A stretch of DNA of 13,546 nt, from contig DATJUC010000162.1 in the NCBI GenBank assembly GCA_035502675.1, forward strand, positions 1 to 13,546. Direction: 5' to 3'. The position numbers were made by a program, and so were the translations under genes. Below the pieces are notes generated by a model that had not been told where the DNA came from, made no database searches, and was given only the letters and a program-made list of their open reading frames with translations. Of this stretch, positions 6,797 through 13,546 are shown piece after piece (position 1 is the first letter of the stretch; each line of letters starts with the position of its first letter). Origin of the DNA: DATJUC01 sp035502675. Its GTDB lineage: Bacteria; Vulcanimicrobiota; Vulcanimicrobiia; Vulcanimicrobiales; Vulcanimicrobiaceae.

Positions 6797-7515
6797 GCCG
6801 GCACCGCGCCGGCGAGCCGAAGACGCGCGAACGGCGCTTTCGCGGCAGCGATTGCTTCCAATAACGCGCGAGCGCAGTCGCGAGGATCCCGCAACTCGGC
6901 GGGATCGGCATCCGGGATTGCATCGCGATGCAGCTGCGTGTTCATATCGCCGGGATCGATCGCGAGCACTCGGATCGGCGACTCGCCGAGTTCCGCCGCG
7001 AGCACGCGCGAAACGTGCTCGAGCGCCGCCTTCGAGGCGCCGTAGCCGCCCCAGCAAGGATAGGGCTCCACCGCCGCGTCGGACGTGACGTTGACGATCG
7101 CAGCGGCGTCGCTGCGCCGCATCAGCGGCAAGGCGAGTCCGATCAAGTGAATCGGCCCTAAAAGGTTGACGTCGAAGGTGCGACGCAGCGATGCGAGCGA
7201 GAGCCGGCCGACCGGCGCGAGCGGAAGCGGGCCTAGCGTCGAAGCGTTGTTGACCAGCAGATCGAGCCGGCCGAACGTTGCGGCGGCGGCAACCAGCGCG
7301 CGGGCGTGCTCGGGGTCGGCGACGTCGCCGGCGATCGCCAGCACTTCGCCAAAGGCACGCAGGTCGCGAGCCGCGCCTTCGAGCGTTTGCGCGTCGCGTC
7401 CGTCGACGATCGTGCGAACGCCGCGCATCAGTAACTCGGTGGCCAGCGCCTTGCCGAGGCCTCGCGAGCCGCCGGTGACGATCGCGACCCGTCCGAATTC
7501 AAACCATGCATCCAT
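6793..7515 (-). CDS. short-chain dehydrogenase/reductase, predicted SoxR target
   Basis: 240-residue classical SDR, an NAD(P)-dependent oxidoreductase of unknown substrate. Cofactor motif TGGSRGLG is at 14-21, NNAS at 89-92, DVNLLG with N117, catalytic S145 (VTSDAAV), and Y158/K162 in YGASK; the tetrad is intact. R18 in the Gly-rich loop and the GRD at 39-41 favour NADP(H). It is the first gene of a two-gene unit with the QueA-like gene, which overlaps its stop by 4 bp. Its promoter carries a SoxR-type palindrome, and the predicted +1 coincides with the ATG at 7515, implying a leaderless mRNA. Regulation by oxidants or redox-active compounds follows if SoxR binds there. Soluble, no signal peptide. 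Confidence 0.9.
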   Translation of the reverse strand: MDAWFEFGRVAIVTGGSRGLGKALATELLMRGVRTIVDGRDAQTLEGAARDLRAFGEVLAIAGDVADPEHARALVAAAATFGRLDLLVNNASTLGPLPLAPVGRLSLASLRRTFDVNLLGPIHLIGLALPLMRRSDAAAIVNVTSDAAVEPYPCWGGYGASKAALEHVSRVLAAELGESPIRVLAIDPGDMNTQLHRDAIPDADPAELRDPRDCARALLEAIAAAKAPFARLRLAGAVPA

Positions 7516-7521
7516 AGCGCA

Positions 7522-7552
7522 ACCCTACAACCTCAACTAATGTTGAGGTCAA
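7522..7552 (-). promoter_or_regulatory. SoxR-type long-spacer promoter of the SDR-QueA-like unit
   Basis: On the minus strand, -35 TTGACC (7552-7547), a 19-bp spacer and -10 TAGGGT (7527-7522). A 19-bp spacer is longer than optimal and is the hallmark of promoters activated by MerR-family regulators, which distort the DNA. The predicted +1 is 7515, the first base of the SDR ATG. Confidence 0.72.
7531..7548. promoter_or_regulatory. SoxR operator (soxbox-like palindrome)
   Basis: CCTCAACTAATGTTGAGG, an 18-bp inverted repeat; adding one base on each side extends the perfect arms to 8 bp around TAAT. It has the same length and the same outer CCTCAA...TTGAGG half-sites as the enterobacterial soxS operator. 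It lies in the SDR/soxR intergenic region, inside the promoter spacer of the SDR and immediately upstream of soxR, so it could serve both activation of the SDR and autoregulation of soxR. Confidence 0.85.
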
Positions 7553-7557
7553 GAGCG

Positions 7558-7989
7558 ATGGAAGAATTTCTAAGCGTCGGGGAAGTCGCCAAGCGCAGCG
7601 GCGTCGCCGTTTCGACGATTCACTTTTACGAGGCGCGCGGGCTGATCTCGAGCGTCCGCACGGCCGGAAATCAACGCCGCTTTCCGCGTTCGGAACTGCG
7701 CCGCGTCGCCGTCGTTCGCGTCGCGCAACGCGCCGGCATCGCGCTCGACGAGGTTCGTCGCGCGTTTGCAAGCTTGCCGGCCGGACGAACCGTTTCGGCC
7801 GCCGACTGGACGCGCATGTCGAAACGCTGGAAAGCCGAGCTGGACTCGCGCATCCGGCGCCTGACCGCGCTGCGCGATCGGCTCGGCGATTGCATCGGTT
7901 GCGGCTGCCTGTCGCTCGACCGTTGCCCGTTGCGCAATCCGGCCGACGTGCTCGGCGACGAAGGCCCCGGACCGCGCCTGATTCCTTAG
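7558..7989 (+). CDS. soxR: redox-sensing [2Fe-2S] transcriptional regulator SoxR
   Basis: 143-residue MerR-family dimeric activator. The N-terminal winged helix (LSVGEVAKRSGVAVSTIHFYE, split here as LSVGEVAKRSG and VAVSTIHFYEARGL) is followed by a dimerisation helix and the C-terminal CIGCGCLSLDRCPLRNP, giving C112-x2-C115-x-C117-x5-C123, the iron-sulfur ligands specific to SoxR. Oxidation of the cluster by redox-cycling agents switches target promoters on. An in-frame ATG at 7540 lies inside the operator, so the ATG at 7558 is preferred; no strong Shine-Dalgarno is present. It is divergent from the SDR with a soxbox between, so that unit is the obvious target. No soxS is adjacent, as in most bacteria outside the enterics. 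Confidence 0.95.
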   Translation: MEEFLSVGEVAKRSGVAVSTIHFYEARGLISSVRTAGNQRRFPRSELRRVAVVRVAQRAGIALDEVRRAFASLPAGRTVSAADWTRMSKRWKAELDSRIRRLTALRDRLGDCIGCGCLSLDRCPLRNPADVLGDEGPGPRLIP

Positions 7990-8054
7990 GACGTCCCAGA
8001 CGCACTCGGCGCCATGCGAGATGGGCGGGCGGGAAGGTTCGCGAAGGCTGCGCC

Positions 8055-8771
8055 ATGCGCGCGCGTTCCCTGGGCGTCTACGAGACCGGCCACCGGGCCG
8101 AGGGAACGCTGCATTATCATCGGCACGATTTGCCCTACGCCGCGATCGTAACGGCGGGGTCGTACGTCGAGGTCGTGGACGCCGTCCCGAAACGCTGTTC
8201 GGCCGGCTCGCTGGTGGTGCACGGGCCCGGCGAAGAACACGCCGATCATTTCAGCGCTCCGACGCGATGCCTCAACGTCGAGCTGCCGCCAACCGTCGAA
8301 GTGCCGCCGCACGGCGTCGTCGCGGATCGCTTGCTGACGATTGCGATGCGAGGGGTCGTGCGCGCTTACGACGACCGCGATCGCGGGCGCTTGACGGCGT
8401 GGATCGCACGCTTGAGCCGGCTGATCGCGCGTCCCGCGCCGGCCGGCCCGGCAGCCCCGGCTTGGCTCGACGCGGTTCTGGGGAGCTTCGAGTGGACGGG
8501 CGACGCACCGCTGCGCGACGCCGCGCGCCTGGCCGGCGTGCATCCGGTGCATTTCAGCCGAGAGTTTCGCCGCCGCGTGGGCATGACGCCGCATGCCTTC
8601 CGGCGGCGCGCTCGCGTCGAGTTGGCGTCCAAGCTGCTGCTGCGCGGCGACGTGCCGCTGGCGCAGGTCGCGCTGCGCTGCGGGTTTGGCGACCAGAGCC
8701 ACTTCAATCGCGGATTCGCGCAAACGCTCGGCGTCGCGCCCGGCCGGTACCGGCGCGCGTTTGCGCGCTAA
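8055..8771 (+). CDS. AraC-family transcriptional regulator with N-terminal cupin
   Basis: 238 residues. The N-terminal sensor is cupin-like: LHYHRHDLPYAAIVTAGSYV (19-38) with H20, H22 and H24, then a CSAGSLVVHGPGEEHADHF segment (48-66). The C-terminal DNA-binding domain (about 150-238) has both helix-turn-helix motifs: DAARLAGVHPVHFSREFRR, and the more conserved second one, PLAQVALRCGFGDQSHFNR followed by GVAPGRYRR. The ATG at 8055 is chosen because the longer frame upstream is the shadow of soxR and the cupin begins directly after this Met. It starts 65 bp after soxR in the same direction, with no terminator seen between. The ligand and regulon are unknown; the protease-like gene 44 bp downstream is a candidate target. 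Confidence 0.88.
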   Translation: MRARSLGVYETGHRAEGTLHYHRHDLPYAAIVTAGSYVEVVDAVPKRCSAGSLVVHGPGEEHADHFSAPTRCLNVELPPTVEVPPHGVVADRLLTIAMRGVVRAYDDRDRGRLTAWIARLSRLIARPAPAGPAAPAWLDAVLGSFEWTGDAPLRDAARLAGVHPVHFSREFRRRVGMTPHAFRRRARVELASKLLLRGDVPLAQVALRCGFGDQSHFNRGFAQTLGVAPGRYRRAFAR

Positions 8772-8815
8772 ATTTCTCCAAGACGCGCGGCCGCCTTGGT
8801 GATAGGCTGCGGTCG

Positions 8816-10612
8816 ATGATCCCATCTCCGCCGCCGATACCATGCCGCGCTCCGCTGCTCTTCTCACAAATGCGCGACGCCGCTGGCGGAGCGGCCTGGA
8901 ATCGCGTTGCCGAAACGGCCGCGTTCGGCACCGCCAAGATGGCGGGATTGGCCGGAACGGCGGTAATTGCCGACGACCGGCTCGGCGGCCGTTACGCGCG
9001 GCGTTTCCGAGTCGCGGTGATGGGATCGAGCGCCGACGTTTTCGACGGAACGACGCTCTGGGCGCAGGACATTTCCGGCGGCGTGCACGCCCTCGACGCG
9101 CCGTTCGCGCGCCGGCGCGCGGTGACCGATGCCGCACTCGCGAGCCGCACCTATCTGGCTTCCGGGTCGCATGTCGACGCCACGTGCGCGGGCACCGCTA
9201 CGCAGGACGGACGCACGGTGCTGCGCGTGCGCATCCGCCCCAACGGCGGCATTCCAGCCGTGCTCTTGGTCGACGCACAAACGCATTTGCTCGACGCGGT
9301 ACAAGAGCGTCTGCCGACGACGACCGAAGTGACGCGCTACGCCGACTATCGCGACGTCGACGGTCTCGCGCTGCCGTTCTCGATCGAATCGGGCACCCGA
9401 TCCGAACCGGCCGACGGATATGCGGTAAGGGTGCGCGGCTACCGAGTGAGCCGCTCGGCGAACGCGAGCGACTTCCGACGCCCTGCCGCTCTCGCTCCGG
9501 CGCGCATGCTCGACGGCGCGACTTCGACGACGGTGCCGATCGTCGTCGAAGGGCGCCAACTGCTGGTCTGGGCGTCGATCGACGGGCACCCGCCGATGCC
9601 GTTCATCCTCGACACCGGCGGTCATGCGATCGTCACACCGCAAGCGGCGCGCGCGCTGGGTTTGCACGCGTCGGGCGCGGGGCAGAGCGGCGGATCCGGT
9701 GCCGGCACGATCGGGCTGCAATACGCGCCGGTCGATAGTCTGCGCATCGGCGAGGCCGAGCTGCGCCGGCAGACGTTTCTGGTGATCCCCTATTCGTACT
9801 CGTTTTACGAGCGGGGCGCGCGCCAGCCGCTGGCGGGTATCTTGGGGCTCGAGATCTTCGAGCGCTTCGCGACGCGCATCGATTACGGTCGCGGCCGTCT
9901 AACGCTGACGCCGTTTTCCGCCTATCGGCCGGCCGCCGGCGCGGCCGCCGTTCCGATTTGCTTTCAAGAGGATATGCCGCTGGGCCACGCTGCGGCCGAC
10001 GGTCACGCCGCCTTGTTCGGCATCGACACCGGCAACGCCGGCTCCGTCATTTTGTTCGGAACGTTTTTGAAACGCACCGGATTGTTGGCCGCGTATCCAA
10101 ACGGCAGCGCGGCGGTCGGACACGGAACCGGCGGCAGCGACGCCGGGCGCATCGTTGCGTTACGGCGTTTGAGCTTCGCCGGCGCGACGTACGCCCGCGT
10201 GCCTGCGTTCCTGACCGACATGCGGAGCGGCTCGTTCTCGTCGTGGACCGAAGCCGGGAACTTCGGCTACGAAATTCTTTCGCGCGCCGTTCCAACCTTC
10301 GACTACGCGGCCGGCACGCTGTACGTGCAGCCCAGTCCGTTCGCGCAAGCACCGCCCAAGAATCGCGCGGGCTTGATTGCCGACAAAACCGTCCCGCAGA
10401 CTTTCGAGGTCGAGCGCGTCGCGCCGGGTTCGCCGGCCGCCGCGGCCGGCATCGTCAGCGGCGACACGATCGTCGCAGTCGACGGCACGTCCGCGCAACG
10501 CCTCTCGTACGGTGACTTGTACCGCCTGGTCACCGCCGCGGCCGGTACCGCGCTGCGTTTGCGCGTGGTGCACGCCGGCACCGCGCGCGACGTCACCCTG
10601 ATCTTACGCTGA
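8816..10612 (+). CDS. two-lobed retropepsin-like aspartic protease with C-terminal PDZ domain
   Basis: 598 residues. The N-terminal third (about 15-230) resembles a lipoprotein-carrier-like beta domain: MRDAAGGAAWNRV, then a long strand-rich segment with LLVDAQTHLLDAV and YADYRDVDGLALPF. Two aspartic protease lobes follow, each with a D-T-G: FILDTGGHAIVT (D266) and FGIDTGNAGSVILF (D404), each with later strand signatures such as GILGLEIFERFATRIDY and FGYEILSRAVPTFDY. The end (about 515-598) is a PDZ domain with VAPGSPAAAAGIVSGDTIVAVDG. Such proteins are normally exported, yet no signal peptide is present after the ATG at 8816 and no better in-frame start exists after the AraC stop. A TAGGCT lies 7 nt before the ATG without a clear -35. 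Proteolysis is unproven; only the DTG motifs support it. Confidence 0.82.
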   Translation: MIPSPPPIPCRAPLLFSQMRDAAGGAAWNRVAETAAFGTAKMAGLAGTAVIADDRLGGRYARRFRVAVMGSSADVFDGTTLWAQDISGGVHALDAPFARRRAVTDAALASRTYLASGSHVDATCAGTATQDGRTVLRVRIRPNGGIPAVLLVDAQTHLLDAVQERLPTTTEVTRYADYRDVDGLALPFSIESGTRSEPADGYAVRVRGYRVSRSANASDFRRPAALAPARMLDGATSTTVPIVVEGRQLLVWASIDGHPPMPFILDTGGHAIVTPQAARALGLHASGAGQSGGSGAGTIGLQYAPVDSLRIGEAELRRQTFLVIPYSYSFYERGARQPLAGILGLEIFERFATRIDYGRGRLTLTPFSAYRPAAGAAAVPICFQEDMPLGHAAADGHAALFGIDTGNAGSVILFGTFLKRTGLLAAYPNGSAAVGHGTGGSDAGRIVALRRLSFAGATYARVPAFLTDMRSGSFSSWTEAGNFGYEILSRAVPTFDYAAGTLYVQPSPFAQAPPKNRAGLIADKTVPQTFEVERVAPGSPAAAAGIVSGDTIVAVDGTSAQRLSYGDLYRLVTAAAGTALRLRVVHAGTARDVTLILR

Positions 10613-11455
10613 GGCGACCGGCTCGCGCGGGGGGCCGAGCAGGCGCAGCTTGCGCTCGCTCTCGGAACCCGGAGCGGCCGTCAGGACAACCATGCGGATG
10701 TCGGCGTCGCCGGGTACGTCGAAAGCGGTGTAGTCGAGAACGAGCTCGCCGAGCTGGGGATGCAAGTAGCGCTTGAGGCCCTCGACCGACCCGAGCACGT
10801 CGTGCTGCGCCCACAGCTCGCGAAACTCCGCCGAGCCGGCGCGCAGCTCGTCGATCAACTCGATGAACGACGGATCGTTGGGATATTTGGCGGCAACCGC
10901 GCGAAACGACGCAACGCTGCGGCGTTTCATGCACGCCGGATCGCCGACGCGGTACGGGGTCGTCGGATCGAAGAACAAACGGCGCAGGATGTTGCGCTGC
11001 GGAACCGATGCGTTCGAATAATCCGACAGCGCATCCGCGCTGCGATTCCATGCCAGCACGTCCCAGCGCCGTCCGCGAACGTATGCGGGCATCGGGTCGA
11101 GCGAATCTAGCACGCGTAAGACCAGCGTGCTGACCCGTTCTTCGCCCTGCGGCGGCAGCGTCGCCGCCGGGATTCCCGCCAGGAGATGGAGATGCCGGCG
11201 TTCGTCGGAGGTCAGACGCAGCGCGCGAGCGATGCCGTCGAGAACGTCGCCCGAGACGTTGATCGGCAGCCCCTGCTCGAGCCGGGTGTACCACGTGCTG
11301 CCGATGTTTGCGAGCAATGCGACCTCTTCGCGCCGCAGCCCCGGCGTGCGCCGCCGGGCACCGTCGGCCAGTCCGACGTCGGAGGGGGCTACGCGTGCTC
11401 GGCGCGTTCGCAAAAAGTCGCTGAGTTCGGATCGCCGTTCGGCAGGCGAGTTCAT
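10604..11455 (-). CDS. XRE-type regulator with MmyB-like ligand-binding domain
   Basis: 283 residues. N-terminal helix-turn-helix about 10-85: LSDFLRTRRARV, RTPGLRREEVALLANIGSTWYTRLEQG, INVSGDVLDGIARAL, the characteristic start of the MmyB family. From about residue 115 comes the PAS-like ligand-binding domain, opening with MPAYVRGRRWDVLAWNRSADAL and ending with a strand pair near GELVLDYTAFDVPG; related domains bind fatty acid-like ligands. Start ATG 11455 has GAGGA about 5 nt upstream. It is divergent from the MFS exporter, with a 13-bp palindrome between, a layout typical of a local regulator of an exporter. Its 3' end overlaps the protease-PDZ gene tail-to-tail by 9 bp. Confidence 0.92.
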   Translation of the reverse strand: MNSPAERRSELSDFLRTRRARVAPSDVGLADGARRRTPGLRREEVALLANIGSTWYTRLEQGLPINVSGDVLDGIARALRLTSDERRHLHLLAGIPAATLPPQGEERVSTLVLRVLDSLDPMPAYVRGRRWDVLAWNRSADALSDYSNASVPQRNILRRLFFDPTTPYRVGDPACMKRRSVASFRAVAAKYPNDPSFIELIDELRAGSAEFRELWAQHDVLGSVEGLKRYLHPQLGELVLDYTAFDVPGDADIRMVVLTAAPGSESERKLRLLGPPREPVASA

Positions 11456-11488
11456 CGCGTTCCTCGGGAGGGTGGCCCAGCCAGTGCT

Positions 11489-11494
11489 AGGATA
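11489..11494 (-). promoter_or_regulatory. possible -10 element for the XRE regulator
   Basis: TATCCT on the minus strand, 34 bp before the XRE ATG. The hexamer 17 bp further upstream (CATACT, within the palindrome at 11507-11519) is a poor -35. A matching TATCCT occurs on the plus strand at 11528-11533, on the other side of the palindrome. Confidence 0.35.
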
Positions 11495-11506
11495 AGGTGG
11501 GTTCTA

Positions 11507-11519
11507 GTCATAGTATGAC
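11507..11519. promoter_or_regulatory. palindromic operator candidate between the XRE regulator and the exporter
   Basis: GTCATAGTATGAC: perfect 6-bp arms around one central base, roughly midway in the 119-bp divergent intergenic region. It lies where the -35 regions of both divergent promoters would be if the two TATCCT hexamers are -10 elements. Binding by the adjacent regulator is inferred. Confidence 0.5.
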
Positions 11520-11574
11520 ACTCGCAGTATCCTGACGGCAAGCACCGACTCACTCTAAAGACTGCACAACCCCG

Positions 11575-13137
11575 ATGATAGTTGCCGAAAAGCCGGCGGC
11601 AGCCGGCCTTGTTCCCGCCCGCCCGAGGCTGGTTTTGCCATCGCCGGCCGATTCGCAGCCGCTGGTCGAGTTCGGCGCGAGGCGCTATCTCGTCGTGGCC
11701 GGCGTGATGCTGGCCGCGCTGTTGCAAACCGTCGACCTGACGATCGTCAACGTCGCGCTGCCGACCGTTCAGGGCAATCTCGGCGCGACGGTGGACGAAG
11801 GCACCTGGGTGATGACCGGCTACGTCATCGCCAACGTCGTCGTCATTCCGTTGACGCCATGGCTCGCGTTGCGCTTCGGGCGCAAGAACTACTTTCTCGC
11901 CTCGATTGCGGGCTTCACGGTCGCATCGGTCTTGTGCGGAACGGCCACGTCGCTGCCGGCACTCATTCTCTTTCGCATCGTGCAGGGCGCATTCGGCGGC
12001 GGTCTGCTCGCGACCGCACAGGTCGTGCTGCGCGACACGTTCCCGACCGAACAGCTCGGCACGAGCCAGTCGATCTTCGCGCTCGGAACGATTCTCGGCC
12101 CGTCGATCGGACCGACGCTCGGCGGCATTCTGGTCGACAACTTCTCGTGGCCGTGGGTCTTCGACGTCAACGTCGTTCCCGGTATTCTCGCCTTCGTGGT
12201 GCTCGCGCGCTACATGCGCGATCGCGGCCGGCCCCAGCGCGCACGCGTCGACGTCACCGGCATCGCTTTGCTGGTCGTCGCGGTGAGCTGCATGCAATAC
12301 GTGCTCGATCAGGGACAGCACGACGACTGGTTTTCGGACGCATCGATCGGGCTGTGCACGGTTGCGAGCTTGACGGCGGCCGCCGCCTTCGTCTGGTGGG
12401 AGCTGCGGGTCGCCGAGCCGATCGTGGATCTGCGCGTCTTACGTCAGCCGGCCGTTGCCGCCGCACTGGCTATCGCCGCGGCCTACGCGGCGGTCGTCTT
12501 TCCTCCACTCTTGCTGCTGCCGCAGTTCACGGTCGACGGCTTGGGTTTTACCAGCACGCTCGCCGGCATGCTGATCGGCGTCCGCGCGTTGCCGGTGCTC
12601 GTCTTGACGATGCCGGTCGCCCGGCTGACCGGAATTGCGAGCTTCGACCTGCGCTGGTCGATCGGCGGCGGCTTGGCGCTGGCCGGTTTGGGCTCGCTGT
12701 GGCTGGCCTCGAACGTCACGACCGGAAGCGGCGTGGCGTCGTTCGTGTGGCCGCTGCTGGTGGTCGGCGTCGGCTCTGCGTTCGTGTACTCCCCGCTGCT
12801 GGTTGCGACCATGCGGTCGATGGCACCCGACGCTGCGCCAAAGGCTGCGTCGTTCATCGTGCTCTTCTTTCAACTCGGCGGATCGGTTTCGTCGGCCGGG
12901 ATCGTGGCATTTCTCGACCGCCGAATGCAGTTTCACCAAACGGTGCTGGCCGCAGAAACGACCCTGTCGCGTCTGCCGGTGGCCGAATACCTTCAGCACT
13001 CCACCCGCGCATCGTTGGCGGCGGTGGTTAGCGCGCAAGCCGCCGCGCTCGCGTATGCCGATGCATTCTTGGTCACCGGTGCGTTGGCGATTTTGGTCGC
13101 ACCCGGCGCGCTGATTCTGGCGCGCAAACGACGCTAG
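11575..13137 (+). CDS. DHA2-family MFS drug exporter (EmrB/QacA type, 14 TM)
   Basis: 520-residue proton-coupled major-facilitator exporter. LQTVDLTIVNVALP (50-63) is the DHA2 motif in TM1, LALRFGRKNYF (97-107) is motif A in the loop between TM2 and TM3, and GTILGPSIGPTLGGILVD (171-188) is the antiporter motif C in TM5. Length and hydrophobic periodicity fit 14 membrane helices. A cytoplasmic N-terminal segment of about 35 residues precedes TM1. There is no clear Shine-Dalgarno before the ATG at 11575; CTGACG and TCTAAA nearby could be a promoter giving a very short leader. Neighbours are a divergent MmyB-type regulator and a small coupled gene downstream. The substrate is unknown; no EmrA-like adaptor is seen within the window. 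Confidence 0.93.
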   Translation: MIVAEKPAAAGLVPARPRLVLPSPADSQPLVEFGARRYLVVAGVMLAALLQTVDLTIVNVALPTVQGNLGATVDEGTWVMTGYVIANVVVIPLTPWLALRFGRKNYFLASIAGFTVASVLCGTATSLPALILFRIVQGAFGGGLLATAQVVLRDTFPTEQLGTSQSIFALGTILGPSIGPTLGGILVDNFSWPWVFDVNVVPGILAFVVLARYMRDRGRPQRARVDVTGIALLVVAVSCMQYVLDQGQHDDWFSDASIGLCTVASLTAAAAFVWWELRVAEPIVDLRVLRQPAVAAALAIAAAYAAVVFPPLLLLPQFTVDGLGFTSTLAGMLIGVRALPVLVLTMPVARLTGIASFDLRWSIGGGLALAGLGSLWLASNVTTGSGVASFVWPLLVVGVGSAFVYSPLLVATMRSMAPDAAPKAASFIVLFFQLGGSVSSAGIVAFLDRRMQFHQTVLAAETTLSRLPVAEYLQHSTRASLAAVVSAQAAALAYADAFLVTGALAILVAPGALILARKRR

Positions 13138-13148
13138 GAGACGATGTT

Positions 13149-13463
13149 TTGGAGTTCGAAAACGCCTGCGACAGCATCTGCGGCGACATCGCTGGCCTGC
13201 TGCTGCAATTTCCTCGCCCGACGCCGCACGTCGCCTATGCGGCCGCGCGTGCGACGCGCGACGTCGCCGACGCGCTGCACCATGCGGCGGGAACGCCGGC
13301 CGATCCGCGCTGGCACGATGCGATTCGCAGCGTGGATGAGTTCACCGCGCTCTGCCGCACGCAGCCGAGGGTCGCACGACTGCCGGCGCTCGCGCAGCTG
13401 CGGCGCTTCGTCGACGAGAACGCCGATCTGGCCGAGTCCGCCACGCGCCTGCGCGCCGGATAG
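13149..13463 (+). CDS. small hypothetical protein coupled to the exporter
   Basis: 104 residues from a TTG start at 13149. I do not recognise a family. The sequence is helix-prone: an N-terminal segment with two Cys (ACDSICGDIAGLLLQF), an Ala-rich middle (HVAYAAARATRDVADALHHA), and a charged C-terminal helix (RRFVDENADLAESATRLRAG). AGGAGA at 13136-13141, overlapping the exporter stop, sits 7 nt before the TTG. The competing ATG at 13144 in another frame is only 2 nt from it and its frame has poor codon use, so the TTG frame with G/C-rich third positions is favoured. It begins 11 bp after the exporter, so co-expression is very likely. No signal peptide or membrane span. Confidence 0.62.
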   Translation: MEFENACDSICGDIAGLLLQFPRPTPHVAYAAARATRDVADALHHAAGTPADPRWHDAIRSVDEFTALCRTQPRVARLPALAQLRRFVDENADLAESATRLRAG

Positions 13464-13504
13464 CGCCGCCTGCAGCCGCGCGTAGCCGGACGTCCCGGTT
13501 CGCG

Positions 13505-13546
13505 CTAGGGCGCGACCATCACGAAGTTCACCGGCGCCGAGATGCC
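13505..13546 (-). CDS. 3' end of a minus-strand ORF running off the window
   Basis: The last 13 codons of a minus-strand frame ending at TAG (13507-13505), reading GISAPVNFVMVAP. Too short to identify. It is convergent with the small gene ending at 13463; the 41 bp between them contain GC-rich potential stems but no T-run terminator. Confidence 0.3.
   Translation of the reverse strand, partial: GISAPVNFVMVAP

Noticed and set aside
6797..7057. N-terminal extension of the QueA-like protein
   Set aside because: This 87-residue stretch is out-of-frame SDR coding sequence with Arg-rich, low-complexity composition; the QueA homology begins after the ATG at 6796.
7540..7557. soxR start at the upstream ATG (7540)
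   Set aside because: That ATG lies inside the SoxR operator, and the MerR domain starts just after the second ATG at 7558.
8021..8815. Long N-terminal extension of the protease-PDZ ORF over the AraC gene
   Set aside because: The extension is the Arg-rich shadow of the AraC regulator, whose cupin and HTH motifs are in the other frame.
13144..13485. 113-residue ORF from ATG 13144
   Set aside because: Its Shine-Dalgarno spacing is only 2 nt and its codon use is poor compared with the frame starting at TTG 13149.

Overview
The window is GC-rich (roughly two-thirds G+C by eye), gene-dense bacterial chromosome with short intergenic gaps, frequent 4-20 bp overlaps and several GTG/TTG starts. No phage, IS element, CRISPR, rRNA or tRNA is visible. 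Leaderless-looking transcripts, an actinobacterial-type QueA-like gene and a large retropepsin/PDZ protein suggest a terrabacterial soil lineage such as Eremiobacterota (WPS-2) or an actinobacterial relative. That assignment is inference; there is no marker gene to settle it.

Layout. Bases 1-1331 (minus): a truncated GT39/ArnT-like membrane glycosyltransferase overlapping an upstream small cupin. Bases 1391-2077 (plus): an orphan amino-acid-type periplasmic-binding-protein domain without a signal peptide. Bases 2074-5776 (minus): a methionine operon, promoter - Met-rich leader peptide - intrinsic terminator - hom - metY - metX. It converts aspartate semialdehyde to homoserine, acetylates it, and sulfhydrylates it to homocysteine. 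Bases 5795-7552 (minus): a QueA-like gene and an SDR oxidoreductase, transcribed from a promoter that contains a SoxR box, with soxR divergent (7558-7989, plus). Bases 8055-10612 (plus): an AraC-type regulator and a two-lobed aspartic protease-like protein with a C-terminal PDZ domain. Bases 10604-13463: a MmyB-type XRE regulator (minus) divergent from a 14-TM EmrB/QacA-type exporter (plus) and a small unknown gene coupled to it. The last 42 bases hold the 3' end of a further minus-strand ORF.

The most interesting items are regulatory. (1) The 184-nt leader of hom-metY-metX combines a near-consensus promoter, a predicted leaderless 28-codon ORF with Met at codons 1, 6, 9 and 12, a sequence able to pair with the 5' arm of a terminator, and a perfect 14-bp intrinsic terminator. 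This is the anatomy of ribosome-mediated methionine attenuation; no SAM riboswitch or T-box was recognised. (2) An 18-bp palindrome matching the SoxR operator lies in a 19-bp promoter spacer driving the SDR-QueA-like pair, linking an uncharacterised QueA-like enzyme to redox stress. Both promoters place +1 at or next to the start codon, so leaderless initiation may be common in this organism.
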